64,000 bases of DNA from Coptis chinensis (taxonomy: Eukaryota > Streptophyta > Magnoliopsida > Ranunculales > Ranunculaceae): NCBI GenBank assembly GCA_015680905.1, contig CM027382.1, forward strand, positions 17,705,501 to 17,769,500, read 5' to 3'. Below the pieces are notes generated by a model, which saw only the letters and a program-made list of their open reading frames with translations, was not told the origin of the DNA and did no database searches. The first letter of the stretch is position 1. Each line of letters starts with the position of its first letter. This document shows positions 22,986 to 33,540 of the stretch, piece by piece. The translations under genes and the position numbers were made by a program.

Positions 22986-23385
22986 TGATAAAGTTTATAA
23001 ATGTTATATATTTATGCTCAATTTTATATTAGTTAGTACATTTTATTTTATTTGCTTGATTTAGTTAGTGTTTTTCGGTGATTTTGCGAGGAATTTAAGT
23101 TAGTTGATTAAATGTGGCAAAACTAACGAAAATACACATGAGTTCAAGATTTGGTCATCGACATTGGTTTTATTGTTCAAATGGAGGTGTCGAAAGAGGT
23201 GAATAGATTGTTTGTGTTGGATGGCTTGATTATTGGTTTTGGGCCTTTTAACATTGGGCCCAACTAACAACAAAAGAATAAAAGGTAAATGGCCCATAAA
23301 CTTAAATACACCCACGTGACCAACAAGAAAGTTCAAACATTCTTTGTAATGTCCAAACCAAAAGACATGCCTTCATTAGTTAAAC
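22986..23385 (+). repeat. Truncated 3' LTR of element B
   Basis: It matches the first 390 bp or so of the 5' LTR and stops within TTCATTAGTTAAAC. The 5' LTR continues there with TAATGG, while here the sequence continues with GAGTTTAGAAG, which belongs to element A at 14555. The shared bases AAAC (23382-23385) mark the junction. Confidence 0.88.
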
Positions 23386-23662
23386 GAGTTTAGAAGTACT
23401 TTCGAAAAGGGTTAGAAGATATCTCAGGTAACATGGAGACTATCCACCGGCCACCGTGCCCAAGATACAATAATAAAGGCCGAGATGGAAGCACATCGCT
23501 TTGTTCCGAAAAGAGATTCTACGACGATGCCACCACCTCGGAGGTTCTGTTTCGGATAAGTCCGAGAGGCATGGCGTCGTTGCCAAAGAATCCGGATGGC
23601 TCGGGTCGTTTCTTCATCCCAGCCCAATCTCCATCTCTGGATCCATCTTCATCACGTGGCTA
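23382..23662 (+). repeat. Second copy of the ORF2 segment of element A, continuing past the B insertion point
   Basis: It repeats 14551-14760 with indels and substitutions, then runs on through the position where B inserted in the first copy to an in-frame stop at about 23660 (SISGSIF... in one frame, DPSSSRG in another). The second copy therefore carries the uninterrupted version of the target. Confidence 0.8.
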
Positions 23663-23887
23663 GGTTTTCTAAAAATATGTGGTTTCGATGTTAGTTAGTT
23701 GGTTTTTATTGTTTTTCTTAGTCCGGATAATAAGTTGTTTAAATTCAGTAGTTAAATTTAAATTCGGTAGTTAATTGTATTTGAATTTCAATTTTAATAT
23801 ACTTTGGTTCTTTTCAAATTGTACATTGTTTATCGTTAATTCCACCTTCCAGAATTGTTTAGGGGTGGTATTAGTTATTCTAGCATG
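23663..23887 (+). other. AT-rich non-coding stretch of element A
   Basis: Nothing recognisable. A small internal repeat (AAATTCAGTAGTTAAA and AAATTCGGTAGTTAAT) occurs near 23740-23780. Confidence 0.4.
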
Positions 23888-23892
23888 ATTTG

Positions 23893-25413
23893 TGATAAAC
23901 GTTAAAAAGATAAAAGTTTACCTACGAAATGAACGATAAAACTCAAAACGTAAGTAAACTCAAACTTGATTTTACGTGCCTAATTTATCAAAGATTTCTA
24001 CTCTCAATTTATCGAAATAGAGTGGAGTGACATGATTCGTAAATTCTTCTTTGTGTTTCTCTACGTGATAAATAATCTTAACTAAAGTCTAATGTAGATT
24101 TACTTAATGATAACTAGGACTACGATGCAACTACCCACAAGATGCAACTAGTTGACTATTTGAACAACTATGGGAATACTACGCCGATTTTATGATAAGG
24201 AGTTAAGGGGATTGATTCCACCTTAGCTCAACTTAATCCACTATCCATTTAATCGTCGTAATCCGAATTGAATCGAGCGAAAGGTAACAACTGGTTACTC
24301 CTAATCCCTAATTACATGGCATTTTACCAATTCATAACTAAGCATGTGAACGATTACACCCATTCTCATGGTGAACTAATCATTTCTAGAGTGGAAAGGA
24401 AATTACGACGACTCTACAATAATCGAATCAAGCTTTCATCAAGGCTTTCAACCCCCTCTAATGAAGGCTTAGCCGAGAATCATCACGCTTATCATTCCTA
24501 AATGGAATTCAAACAAGACATTATATAAAGATTGAAACTTTGTTTGTTTAAACTTAATTCAAAACTACTCATGCAATAATTGAATTAAACTAATAATAAC
24601 AAATAATCAATCTAAGAATTTAACTAAATAAGTAAATGGAACATGAAACTAGATTACCAAGAACACTATTTTATTAATCTAATGAATAATAAAACAATGA
24701 TTCAAATACTAAATTAATAATCTACTTTGTTCTAAAGTAATTAATTAAACATGAAACTAGATCTAAAACAAGATATGAAAAACTAATTAATTAACTAATT
24801 GAACTTCTAAAACTAATTAATGGAGGCTAACTAATCTAGGGTCTACCTATCTACCATTAACAAAGAGTCAAGCTCTTGTTTTATACTTTCGGATCCAAAA
24901 TCGTGCATGGGCTTGGAGCCATGTTTTATGCCCAAAACCCAATTCTTTTCAAATTCAATAAGGCCTCTTCAAATGCAGTTGGTTTCAACAGACTTTTCTT
25001 CCACTTTTGCTCCTCCTGATTGGGTCAAGTCTTAGACCATTGGAAAGCTCTTTCCAAGCCGGTCGTTTTGACATAAGATAGGCCCAATCCGGTGGTCCGA
25101 GTCCAAAGATACCGGCCTTCTAAGTTCTAATCGACTTTTGTGTGTTTACGCCCGCCTTCGACTTTTGACTTTTGACCAGAACTTTAGAAAGGCTTTTGTC
25201 TTCTTGAATCTTTGCCTTTAATCACGTAACTCCTTAACAACCAACTATTGCTCATTTATCTCATCAAAGTATCACCTTTCTGCACATAATTGAATTTGAA
25301 GCCTGGAACGCATAAAAACACGTAATCAGTATTGACTCTTAATTATTACTCACATAATTGGTCTAAAAGTATGACTGTTACAAGGTTAAAACTATAGTTT
25401 TGGGCTCTTATCA
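23893..25413 (-). repeat. Solo LTR of the element A family, reverse orientation
   Basis: On the minus strand it starts TGATAAGAGCCCAAAAC at 25413 and ends TTTATCA at 23893. It aligns by eye with the A LTRs throughout, though more diverged than they are from each other. Both sides carry the 5-bp duplication ATTTG (23888-23892 and 25414-25418). No internal sequence remains, so it is a solo LTR left by LTR-LTR recombination after an independent insertion into element A. Confidence 0.92.
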
Positions 25414-25487
25414 ATTTGTTATAGGCTCCTCCATTTTAGTACTTGTGTTGGAGTACAGGTTGAGAATATTGCCGATATGGGCATCGC

Positions 25488-25495
25488 TATAAATA
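25488..25495 (+). promoter_or_regulatory. Possible internal TATA box upstream of the second A ORF
   Basis: TATAAATA sits about 300 bp before the ATG at 25797 in a stretch (25419-25796) that otherwise has no gene. The intervening DNA is C/A/T-rich like an untranslated leader. Some Athila-type elements are thought to express their extra ORF from a separate transcript, so an internal promoter is possible but unproven. Confidence 0.3.
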
Positions 25496-25796
25496 GATAT
25501 TGTGTTAGGATGAAATCTCGATAAATTAGGCAGTATCTAACCTAAATTCAACCTAAAAGATATTAGGTTTGTTTTGGAATAGAGAATATGGGTTGTTTCC
25601 ATTTTTAGTTTTGGAAATTTTATTATTTCCCAAGAATTGCCTTAAAACTTTTGGTAACTTCCCCGATTCATTTTAGCAACTTAAATCCTATAAACTGCTT
25701 GATTCATTCTACACTCACAACCCCAACTACATCTCACATTCATCTCTCCACGTTTCATTCCCACTTTACCTTATTTTTTTCTTCGCAGACTTGCCT

Positions 25797-26340
25797 ATGG
25801 CTCCCCTCGAAGCACTGGCTTCTAAGTGGAGTGGGCCACCACCTCGCCACTGCGCCCGATTTTCCGAGGGTTGTTCGGGATCCTTCGTGATCTATTTCCA
25901 GCAAGAAGTTTATTGCGGATGAAATTCCCTCAGATCATACCGGAACGGTCATTTGAAGATTTATTCCAAAGTGACACCTATGGTGCGTGGTTTCGTGAAG
26001 TGATCATTCTAGTAGGATGGGAGCCACTATTGGTAAAGTCCGATGAACTTTATTCTCCTGCGACTTACATCTTATTTTTATGATAACTGTAAGTTCTTTG
26101 ATAGACCGGATGGAGAACAAGTGTTCTCCATCACCATCGAGGATGAACCAATGGAAATTTCAGGGTTCTTGATAGCCTTTTGCTTTGACTTGCTATGTAT
26201 GGCGGCGAAATACAAGACTTCGTGGGCCTATTTGGTAGATAATATGTACATGTATAACTATGATGATTTGCATGAGTATTACAGAGCAGGAATCTTTAGG
26301 ATAGAGGACCAAGGGGATTATAACGTCACCCCTTGGTAGC
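25797..26340 (+). pseudogene. Second extra ORF of element A, related in layout to ORF2
   Basis: The ATG at 25797 reads MAPLEALASKWSGPPPRHCA. The frame stops near 25920, but a homologous chain goes on in a second frame (FPQIIPERSFEDLFQSDTY, FREVIILVGWEPLLVKSDEL) and a third from about 26080 (FYDNCKFFDRPDGEQVFSI, MEISGFLIAFCFDLL), ending at 26340. A 'GWEPL' segment, a 'FY-N' segment and a V-FS-I segment in that order resemble the Athila extra ORF (putative plant transposon protein domain). That would make it the second such ORF in element A. Three frames in 540 bp show heavy decay. Identification is tentative. Confidence 0.5.
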
Positions 26341-27068
26341 CTTGCGCTCTATGAATGTAGCCTTTGTTATGCTTTGGATTATGCTCAACATTAGAGGGAA
26401 TGGCGTTATTCTTCTATGAATGGCCTAAACTTGTGATATTTTCCTTGCTTTAATTTCGGGGACGTACACTCTATGATATTCCCCGGACCTTAATGTCTAG
26501 TTTATCCCGAGCCCATGGCAAGAGGCATGAGTACCTTTTACCTGTTTTTAATTTGGCATATAATGCTATGTTTCTTCCCTATATTTTTGTGCCCGTTTCA
26601 CGGATTGGGTTGGGTCGACATTGTGAGACCCACCAATTGTATTATTCGATCGTTCCATGTAATGACTTGGCAAGGTGGAGGATACAACCTCATCGAGGTT
26701 TTGCTTTACACCCATCCGATCAAGTGGCTTTGACAAAGTTTAGCTATAGTAGACAATAAGTGGCGCGGAAGCCCGGCAAATTACCATGGCATGGCGGATC
26801 GCGAAGGAACCTCATTTCTTTATTAAGGATGAAAGGGAAACGAGGAGGAAGAAAATGTTTAAGCGGAGTACAAGTAAGTTTTATTTCGGTTAGTGTCCGC
26901 TTATGTCCCCAAGTAATCTATTTCTCATTAACCAGAACGGGTGGAACTCTTTATAGAGTTTCGTCGGGTTTTCTATATTAGTATGTTATAACCTTGTTTT
27001 GTAGATGTTCAAAATTTCACGCAGCGTTTCAATGGTATTTTCCTACCCTCTTTATTTAAAATACTTTG
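26341..27068 (+). pseudogene. Continuation of the second A ORF, unassigned
   Basis: Open pieces include LSRAHGKRHEYLLPVFNLAY and GRHCETHQLYYSIV (26493-26759), then a basic stretch (26760-26981). They are probably the C-terminal part of the same protein. No motif I recognise, and frame breaks separate the pieces. Confidence 0.3.
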
Positions 27069-27095
27069 AGGACAAAGCATGTTTCTTGTTTGGGG
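27069..27095 (+). other. Internal polypurine-like box (element A)
   Basis: GAGGACAAAGCATG followed by CTTGTTTGGGGGCATAG lies about 1.53 kb before the 3' LTR. It is the counterpart of the boxes in elements B and C. Confidence 0.5.
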
Positions 27096-28625
27096 GCATA
27101 GAAAACACGTGTAATTAAGGCATCTGTTAGGATATAGATATGTATAATATGCACTTGTTTTCTAGCTAAAAAAATTCAAAAATTTTAAAAAATATAAATA
27201 AAAAGTATGATATACACTTAGGAACATTGGTATTGTTTTCTTTCTCTATGCTCTCAATAATCTAGAAGTCTCACGTAGCTTTTGCATTAGAATAGTTTTT
27301 AGAAATTTAGGCTAATATGTAGGTAATAATCCTTACATTTGTCTATAAATATGTTACATGACTATCTATGATTGTTGCCAGTAAGTTTCTGAAATCTAGG
27401 CTAGAGTACTTATTTTACAAATCCTGTGAGAATATAGCCTAAAGCCTTATATGAGTGAACATTTGATAAATGACACAAGGGAGAAGTAAAATCCGGATAG
27501 AGAAATCACACGTCCACTTGCTTGATTACTATACCATATCCTAAGCGAGAATTTAGGCCCTCTTTGGATCGATATAGCCAGAAATTCCAACCTATAAATT
27601 ATTTTATGCTAGTCGCCCCTCTGAGCCTTTCTATAGCCTTTCATAAACCACAAATCCTTTACCCTGTTACAAAACAAAACAAAATAAAAAAATCAACCTA
27701 CCCAATTCTTTGAATAAGTCTGAGAATAGAGATGAAGAATATAAAAGAGAAGAACTTTTGAAATCAAGAATTCGTTAGTCGCTTCAGATAAGAAAAGGAA
27801 GTTTCCATCCAAATAAAAAAAATAAATAAAAAATAAAGAGTTAGAACTCCAAAAAAAAAATAGAATCAAAGGAGTCAAAAGCCAAAGAAAATAAAAATAT
27901 GGCTAAGGATGGAAACAAAGTGTATAAGCAAAAGGTAAAGAATAAGGTTTTCTCTAGTTACATAATATGAAGACTCTATTATCTTAGACTTGTTCTCTTT
28001 GAATATTCATTTCCTTCCTTCTTAAACCATCTCCTAATCCCCACAACACCTAATAAAGACCTCTAGCTCAATTAGGAATAGGTTAGTGTGATAGTAAGTG
28101 GTTAAAACTTCCTTCTTTGTCATTGAGTTTGTAAATTAAAAAGTGTAATCGCACATTGGAGTAGTTAAACTTTGGAAAAATTAGATTGGTTTTTTGTCTT
28201 GACATTTATGTGAGGACCTACTTAAAGACGCTATTCCAAGTTTTCACCTCATAGTATTACTCATTGTAAATATGTTTATTCATAGATGATAGATTATTAT
28301 GCATATATTAGCTTTAGGTTTCGACTTGATTATTCTGATTCATTGCTAGTGAGATGTATAGATAATTGAGACATAGATAAGGAAACAATAGTTTTATTTC
28401 TGAGTCGTTGTAGTATAGATGAAATTTGTGAGTACCTTCACTGAAAAACTCTCTCGAGGCTATAACTCATCCACTAGGGAATTCATATTGGTTTAAGTCC
28501 TTGTTGCATATGGTCAATGCAATCACACTCGGGGAAACGAGATTAGTTAGAACTCCATTTTTGGTCACTTATGCTAATTTCTCATATTTGCTTGAGAACA
28601 AGCAAAATGTTGTTTGGGGGTGGTT
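27096..28625 (+). other. Conserved non-coding 3' region of element A with polypurine tract
   Basis: No gene. At 28450-28545 it shares with element C the series GGCTATAACTC, GGTTTAAG, CTTGTTGCATATGG and AATGCAATC, and the tract TTGTTTGGGGGTGG lies directly before the LTR at 28626. Earlier parts (27300-27700) show only weak similarity to C and B, with the same order of short motifs such as CATAAACC and CCTTTACCC. The A/T runs at 27675-27690 and 27810-27860 are low-complexity. Confidence 0.6.
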
Positions 28626-30119
28626 TGATAAGAGCCCAAAACTGTAGTTTTAACCCCTTAATAATACTACTTTTAGACCAATTATCAAAGTAATAAATAA
28701 GAGTTAATGCTAATTACGTGCTTTTATGTATTTCGGGCATGGAACTCAATTATGTGCGTAAATGTGCCACTTTGGCGATATAAAGGAGCAAAGGGTTGGT
28801 TGCTAAGAAGTTCTGTGATAAAGGCCAAGATTCAAGAAGACAAGCCTTTATGAAGCCCGATCAAAAGCTGAAAAGTCAACACGGGCAGAAACAGTGCACA
28901 AGTCAGCAGAACTTCCGAAGACCATATCTTTGGACTCAGGCCTCGGATTTGGGCCTACCTTACGTCAAAACGACCGGCTCGGAAAGAGCTTTCCAATTGT
29001 TTAAGGCTTAACCCAATCAGAGGACAAGAAGTGGACGAAAAGTCTACTGAAGTCAAAGCCAGCTGAAACAGGCTTTGTGGACTGAAGAAATTGGGCTTTG
29101 GGCTCGATTTTTCGGCCCAAAACATGAGACCTCAGCCCATGCACAAAATTGTGGATCTGGTCTCCTCCTTTATATAAAACAAGACTTAGCTCTTAAGAAA
29201 TGGATAGTTAGATAGCTTAGAATAAAAAGTAGCCATTAAAATAGCTTGTAGATCTTGTTTTTGAATTCAATTAGTTAAATTAATTAGTTTCATTCCTTGT
29301 TTTAGATTAATTCTTTGAATAATTGTTCTTCATTGATTAGATAAATAAAATAGTTTATTCTTGTTCATTTCTATTTTTTCATTTAAATTTGTAGATCTAA
29401 TTTCAATTCTTGTTGTTATTCAATTCTTAGTTATTAATTAGATTTGAAGTATTGTTTAATCAAAATTAGTAAAGTTCAAATCTTTATATTATGTCTAGTG
29501 TTAATTCAATGGGAAATGATAGCTTGATGAATCAAGGCTAAACCTCCATTAGAGGGGTTGAAGAAGTCTTGATGAAACTTGATCTTTGTTAACTTAGAAA
29601 TCGTCGTGAGAGTTTATTCCACTCTAGAAGGTCGTTGATTCGTCATGAGAATGGGTGGACGACCTCACATGCTAGTTATTAATTGGTAGAGATGCCATGT
29701 ATAATTAGGAATTATAACTACCATTTTGATATGCGAAGCATTGCAATTTGGATCACGACGAGTCTTTGTTAGTTGATTAAGTCGAGTTAAGGTGGATTCA
29801 ATTCCCCTTAATTTTTTATCTAGATTCAAACCCTTAGCATCTTGTCATTTCGCTTATTCGTATCTTTTTATTTGAATTCACATCATAGTATAAATTCCAT
29901 CATTACTCTCATTAGACTTTGGATAGACTCGTCAATTGTAGAAAACTTGAATGCTAAAGGACTAGGAGTGGAACGAATCTTCTATTCCAACTCTACGTCA
30001 ATAGATTCGAGAGTAGGAAACAAATATCTTTGATAAGTAACAGTTTAGTTTATAGTTTTACTTGCGTTTAGAGTTTCATCCCTTTATTTGTGAGTAAGAC
30101 TATCTTTTTATGTTTATCA
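28626..30119 (+). repeat. 3' LTR of element A
   Basis: The 1494-bp LTR starts TGATAAGAGC and ends TTTATCA. A TATA box (TATATAAA) lies at about 29171-29178. The duplication CTACA follows at 30120-30124, and the MULE N-terminal half resumes at once. Confidence 0.95.
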
Positions 30120-31874
30120 CTACACAATACAGGAAGTCTCTAGTATGAATCATCATAACTACCATGAATTACATCCATAGCTATATTTCTAGCATACCAA
30201 GCTGTATAGTAGTTTGTATGTACCTGATATCTCCTCCAAATCAAAGTAATGATATCACTTGCCCTGAAGCTTTTGTGATCCCTCAAATTTGCTTCAACTT
30301 GTGCAGCAACCCAAAGTGCATTAGCTAATGAATTTTTATCTTTAGGATCAGCTTCACATGTGTGCACATCATTCAGTTTCCTCAACTTCATTCTATGATG
30401 ATCATTTGTCACCCTTACATAACACCTCTAACTACAACTTTTAACTGAGCACACAAATTCTATCTTGTCACTGTCATTTCTTTTGTATCTAAATGAAAAC
30501 TTTCTCCTAATAGCATGAATTGAAGTCTCACAAAAGCCCTGCATTCATACTTATCACCCCAAATCTGGCCAACAAACAACTTATTCTCTGCTGTAACTCT
30601 AACAGGACCTGAATCACTTGGAATCTTAAAAATTCTTTCATCCACATCTGACTTAGGCTCATTAGTGTGAACTTCATCTTCATTAACTACAAATCCAGTT
30701 GGTGCCACATCATCTGGTTCATTAATTTCATTTTCTTCAGGCATGTAGTCCTCATTTTTAGAAGAATCTGAATAGTACTCATCTTCAGCATCTACTTGAT
30801 CAATGTCCACCTATCTAGCACCTCTTCTTTTCACTATGAACATAAAAGAGGCATAATAAACTTCAATATAATATAAATTATAATAAATAATCTAAATTAA
30901 TTCATACTTATAATAAATGCTCACCATTACTAGAAGATCCAGCTTCAAAAGTTAATGTAGTTGGATTGTTGTCATCTGATCTAGTTGGATTAATATCAAC
31001 TGCTTCTGCTTCAATTCCCTATGAAGAATCTCTACAAAAGTATCAGTTGGATTGTTCTCAACTGCTTCAGGTTCATTTCCCTCCTCATGAATCTCTACAA
31101 AAGTATCATTTGGATTCTGCTCTAGCCAACCATCTTCAGAATCTTCATCAATAATACCATATGGAGCACTGCTTCTCTTCTTATTCAGCCTCCCAGATGT
31201 AGAGTTGGGTTTTTTTTTCAGCATTAATCCTTTTTTTTATTTTGGTTGTGGTCCCCATGATGTGAAGCAAAAACATTTTACCCCCCACTGGGCACTTCAT
31301 TTGTCCTACATGTCTGATTTTGTTCATATCCCAAAAGAAGTTGGGACCTACTATTTGCCAACTTCTTTACAACTTCTTCTTATCTATCATACTCTTCCAC
31401 AGTTGGCCATTCATCCAAATCAAATGCAACAGGTTCCTTTTCAGAGGATGGTTCATCATCAAATATCCCCTTATCATCATCACTACTACTAAAGAGTACT
31501 TCAGTGATGCGGATAAATAAGTGAGTAAGGCCATCCCTATCTTCCCTAGCATGCCTCCACATGTGCATCAACTCATGATCTGATACAATTTGTTTAGTTT
31601 CCTAACCATGCACCCAAGTTATCTCAATAACAGGGTTTGGCCATGAAGCAAACTTGGAAGTAATCCATTGAACCAAAGCAAGAACATCTACCCTATTCCA
31701 TTCTATTAGACCTGCATCTTCATACTCCCCACCAATGTAACTATAACGTCTACGATTGTTCCTAATAGTTTCACCCAAATTCCCGCCATGGTGACACCTA
31801 AGATTTCTTGGACCAAAATCACCCATTTTACTGCATTTAAAAACCATGCATGTATATAAGCAACTAACATCCAC
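30120..31874 (-). pseudogene. MULE transposase, N-terminal half
   Basis: Transcribed leftward. The chain begins near 31874 (MDVSCLYTCMVFKCSKM, then LRCHHGGNLGETIRNN and YSYIGGEYED), the N-terminal domain common in plant MULE proteins. An acidic linker follows with a duplicated NP(N/T)DTFVEI motif at 31010-31110. The zinc-binding DNA-binding region runs from about 30580 to 30380 (VGQIWGDKYECRAF, KLRKLNDVHTC), then ALWVAAQVEANLRDHKS and YTAWYARNIAMDVIHGSYDD. After SYDDSY there is a TAG, then RLPVLC runs into the CTACA target site. The next residues (RQILKWNPGS) are found at 7431 on the far side of element A. Frameshifts and stops show that it had decayed or has decayed since. Confidence 0.88.
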
Positions 31875-32679
31875 AAAAATCCTAGAACAATTAACACTAA
31901 CTAGAAGAAAAAAATCACAGCTTGATGAAAAAACTTACCTTTTTCTCCCGATATGAAATAATACGACCACCAGACGAAGAAATAAAGAAGCTAACCAAAA
32001 CAAAGGAGATAAAGACAAAGAAATATCGGGTTTGATGGAAATTTAGGGTTTAGGGTTTGGCGATAAAGAATCTGTGTTAGATACTACTATTCATGATAAT
32101 ATGGGGGGTTTCACTCAAGAAACAAAATAAAATCCCTCAAAGGGTAGAGTTGTCAATAATGAAAATAGGGATGTGAGAGAAACAGAATCGGGATGGAGTG
32201 GGTGGTTAAGTATGAGTTTTCAAATCGTGGGGGGTTCTTTACAAAGTGTACCAAACTTTGGGGGGTTTTACCTAAAAAACTCTTCTGATGTTCTATTAAT
32301 TACTTTTTAAGATTAGTTTAATGCTTGCATTTGCATCTAGTTTGCAATTTCCCATTAAATATTATTTGAGGTTAGTTTGATGCATTTGCATCCATTTTTT
32401 GGTTCCCCATTAATTGTTCTTTGACATTAGTTTCATTCATTATTATATATATTTTAAAATATTTGTCCTTAATTATTGCATTGCCGTTATTTTATTTTAT
32501 TTTTCATTTTCTATTATATATTTTGTGATGTTATTTTTTGCATAATTTAATTTTCCATATGTAATTTGTTTTGGTTTGGTATATAATTTATTTAACCCCA
32601 ATGTCCACTTTAACTTAATCTCGTTATATAATTGGAAATTACATTATAGTGTTGAAAAATATAAATTCATAAATTTAAT
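31875..32679. other. Upstream flank and possible terminal region of the MULE
   Basis: The stretch 31900-32100 looks like the 5' untranslated part of the MULE gene (minus strand) with AGGGTTTAGGGTTT at about 32044. Three G-rich boxes (GGGGGGTTTCAC at 32104, GGGGGGTTCTTTACA at 32230, GGGGGGTTTTACC at 32261) may belong to the element's end, but I could not pair them with an inverted repeat because the other end is outside or overwritten. From 32290 to 32679 the DNA is plain AT-rich. Confidence 0.35.
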
Positions 32680-33540
32680 TAGAATATGTCGTAATTATTG
32701 TGGCCAGAATTGCGATTTTTGGAATCCTTAATTATGAATAAATATCGAAATCCCACAGTGAATGGCGCATCAAATTGAAAGGATTTTAGGAAAATCGTTT
32801 TCGGTGGAAACTATTGTTTTTAGCAATTTAGTTTTTTGTCTCATATTTTTCTTTTTGTAATTAACTATATTGTTTAAGAAAAGTTGGAGACTTTGTGAAA
32901 CTCTAGATGGGATTGTTTTTTTTTTCGTAATTATTAGCTATAATGTTTAGAAAAAGTCAGAAACTCTGCGAAACTCTAAATGGGATTGTTTTCTTATTTA
33001 TATCATACTTTTTTATAATTAGTAATAGAGTTTAAAAAAAACTAAAGTCTCTGCGAGTGCTCAAAAAAATAGATTGGTGAGGGTATAACTATAATATATA
33101 TCTAAGGAATTAGAATATGTAGTAATTATTGTGGTCGGAATTGTGATTTTTGGAATTCTTAACTATGAATAAATGTCTAAATCCCACAGTGGATGGCGCA
33201 TAAAATCGAAAAGGTTTTAGAAAAATTGTTTTCGGTGGAAACTATTATTTTTAGCAATTTAGTTTTTTGTCTCCTATTTTTTTTTTGTAATTAGCTATAT
33301 TGTTTAGGAAAAGTTGGAGACTATGTGAAACTCTAGATAAAATTGTTTTTTTCGTAATTAGCTATAGTGTTTAAGAAAAGTTAGAGACTCGTGAAACTCT
33401 AGATTGGGATTGTTTTCTTATTTATATATTACTTATTTATAATTAGTAATAGAGTTTAGAAAAAACTGGAGTCTCTGCTAGTGCTCCAAAAAATAGATTG
33501 GTGAGGGTATAACTATAATATATATATAAGGATAAAGATA
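32680..33540. repeat. Diverged tandem duplication, about 431 bp per unit
   Basis: Unit 1 (about 32680-33110) and unit 2 (about 33111-33540) both run from TAGAATATGT(C/A)GTAATT to ATAGATTGGTGAGGGTATAA and are about 90 percent alike by eye. Within each unit a segment of roughly 100 bp (AAAGTTGGAGACT...GGGATTG) is itself repeated once. A shorter third trace (ACACTCTAGAAACACT...ATATATATAA) lies at 33590-33650. No ORF. Confidence 0.8.

Larger units (their letters stand above)
14764..23385 (+). mobile_element. Element B: RT-less Ty3/gypsy (Athila/Tat-like) element nested in element A
   Basis: Its 5' LTR is at 14764-16489 and its 3' LTR starts at 22986, both TGATAA followed by the same sequence (ATAAATGTTATATATTTATG). 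Between them are a primer site, gag, protease, a coiled coil with a second CCHC knuckle, a non-coding 3' domain and a polypurine tract. No RT, RNase H or integrase was found. The 3' LTR breaks off after about 400 bp and is fused to a second copy of the target sequence, so there is no ordinary target duplication. It is more decayed than A, with many stops and indels. Confidence 0.9.
7437..30119 (+). mobile_element. Element A: large RT-less Ty3/gypsy (Athila-like) element inserted in the MULE gene
   Basis: Two direct LTRs (7437-8926 and 28626-30119) both start TGATAA, end TTTATCA, and are flanked by the 5-bp duplication CTACA (7432-7436 and 30120-30124). Inside are a tRNA-Asp-like primer site, a GC-rich repeat leader, gag, protease, two broken ORFs resembling the extra ORF of Athila elements, a long non-coding 3' domain and a polypurine tract. 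No RT, RNase H or integrase was recognised. Without nested element B, the duplicated stretch and the reverse solo LTR, it would be about 12 kb, in the size range of Athila elements. The MULE frame reads through the target site once A and one CTACA copy are ignored. Confidence 0.93.

Noticed and set aside
31205..31520. Plus-strand frames of 60-95 residues
   Set aside because: They are shadows of the minus-strand MULE N-terminal domain, which has recognisable motifs.
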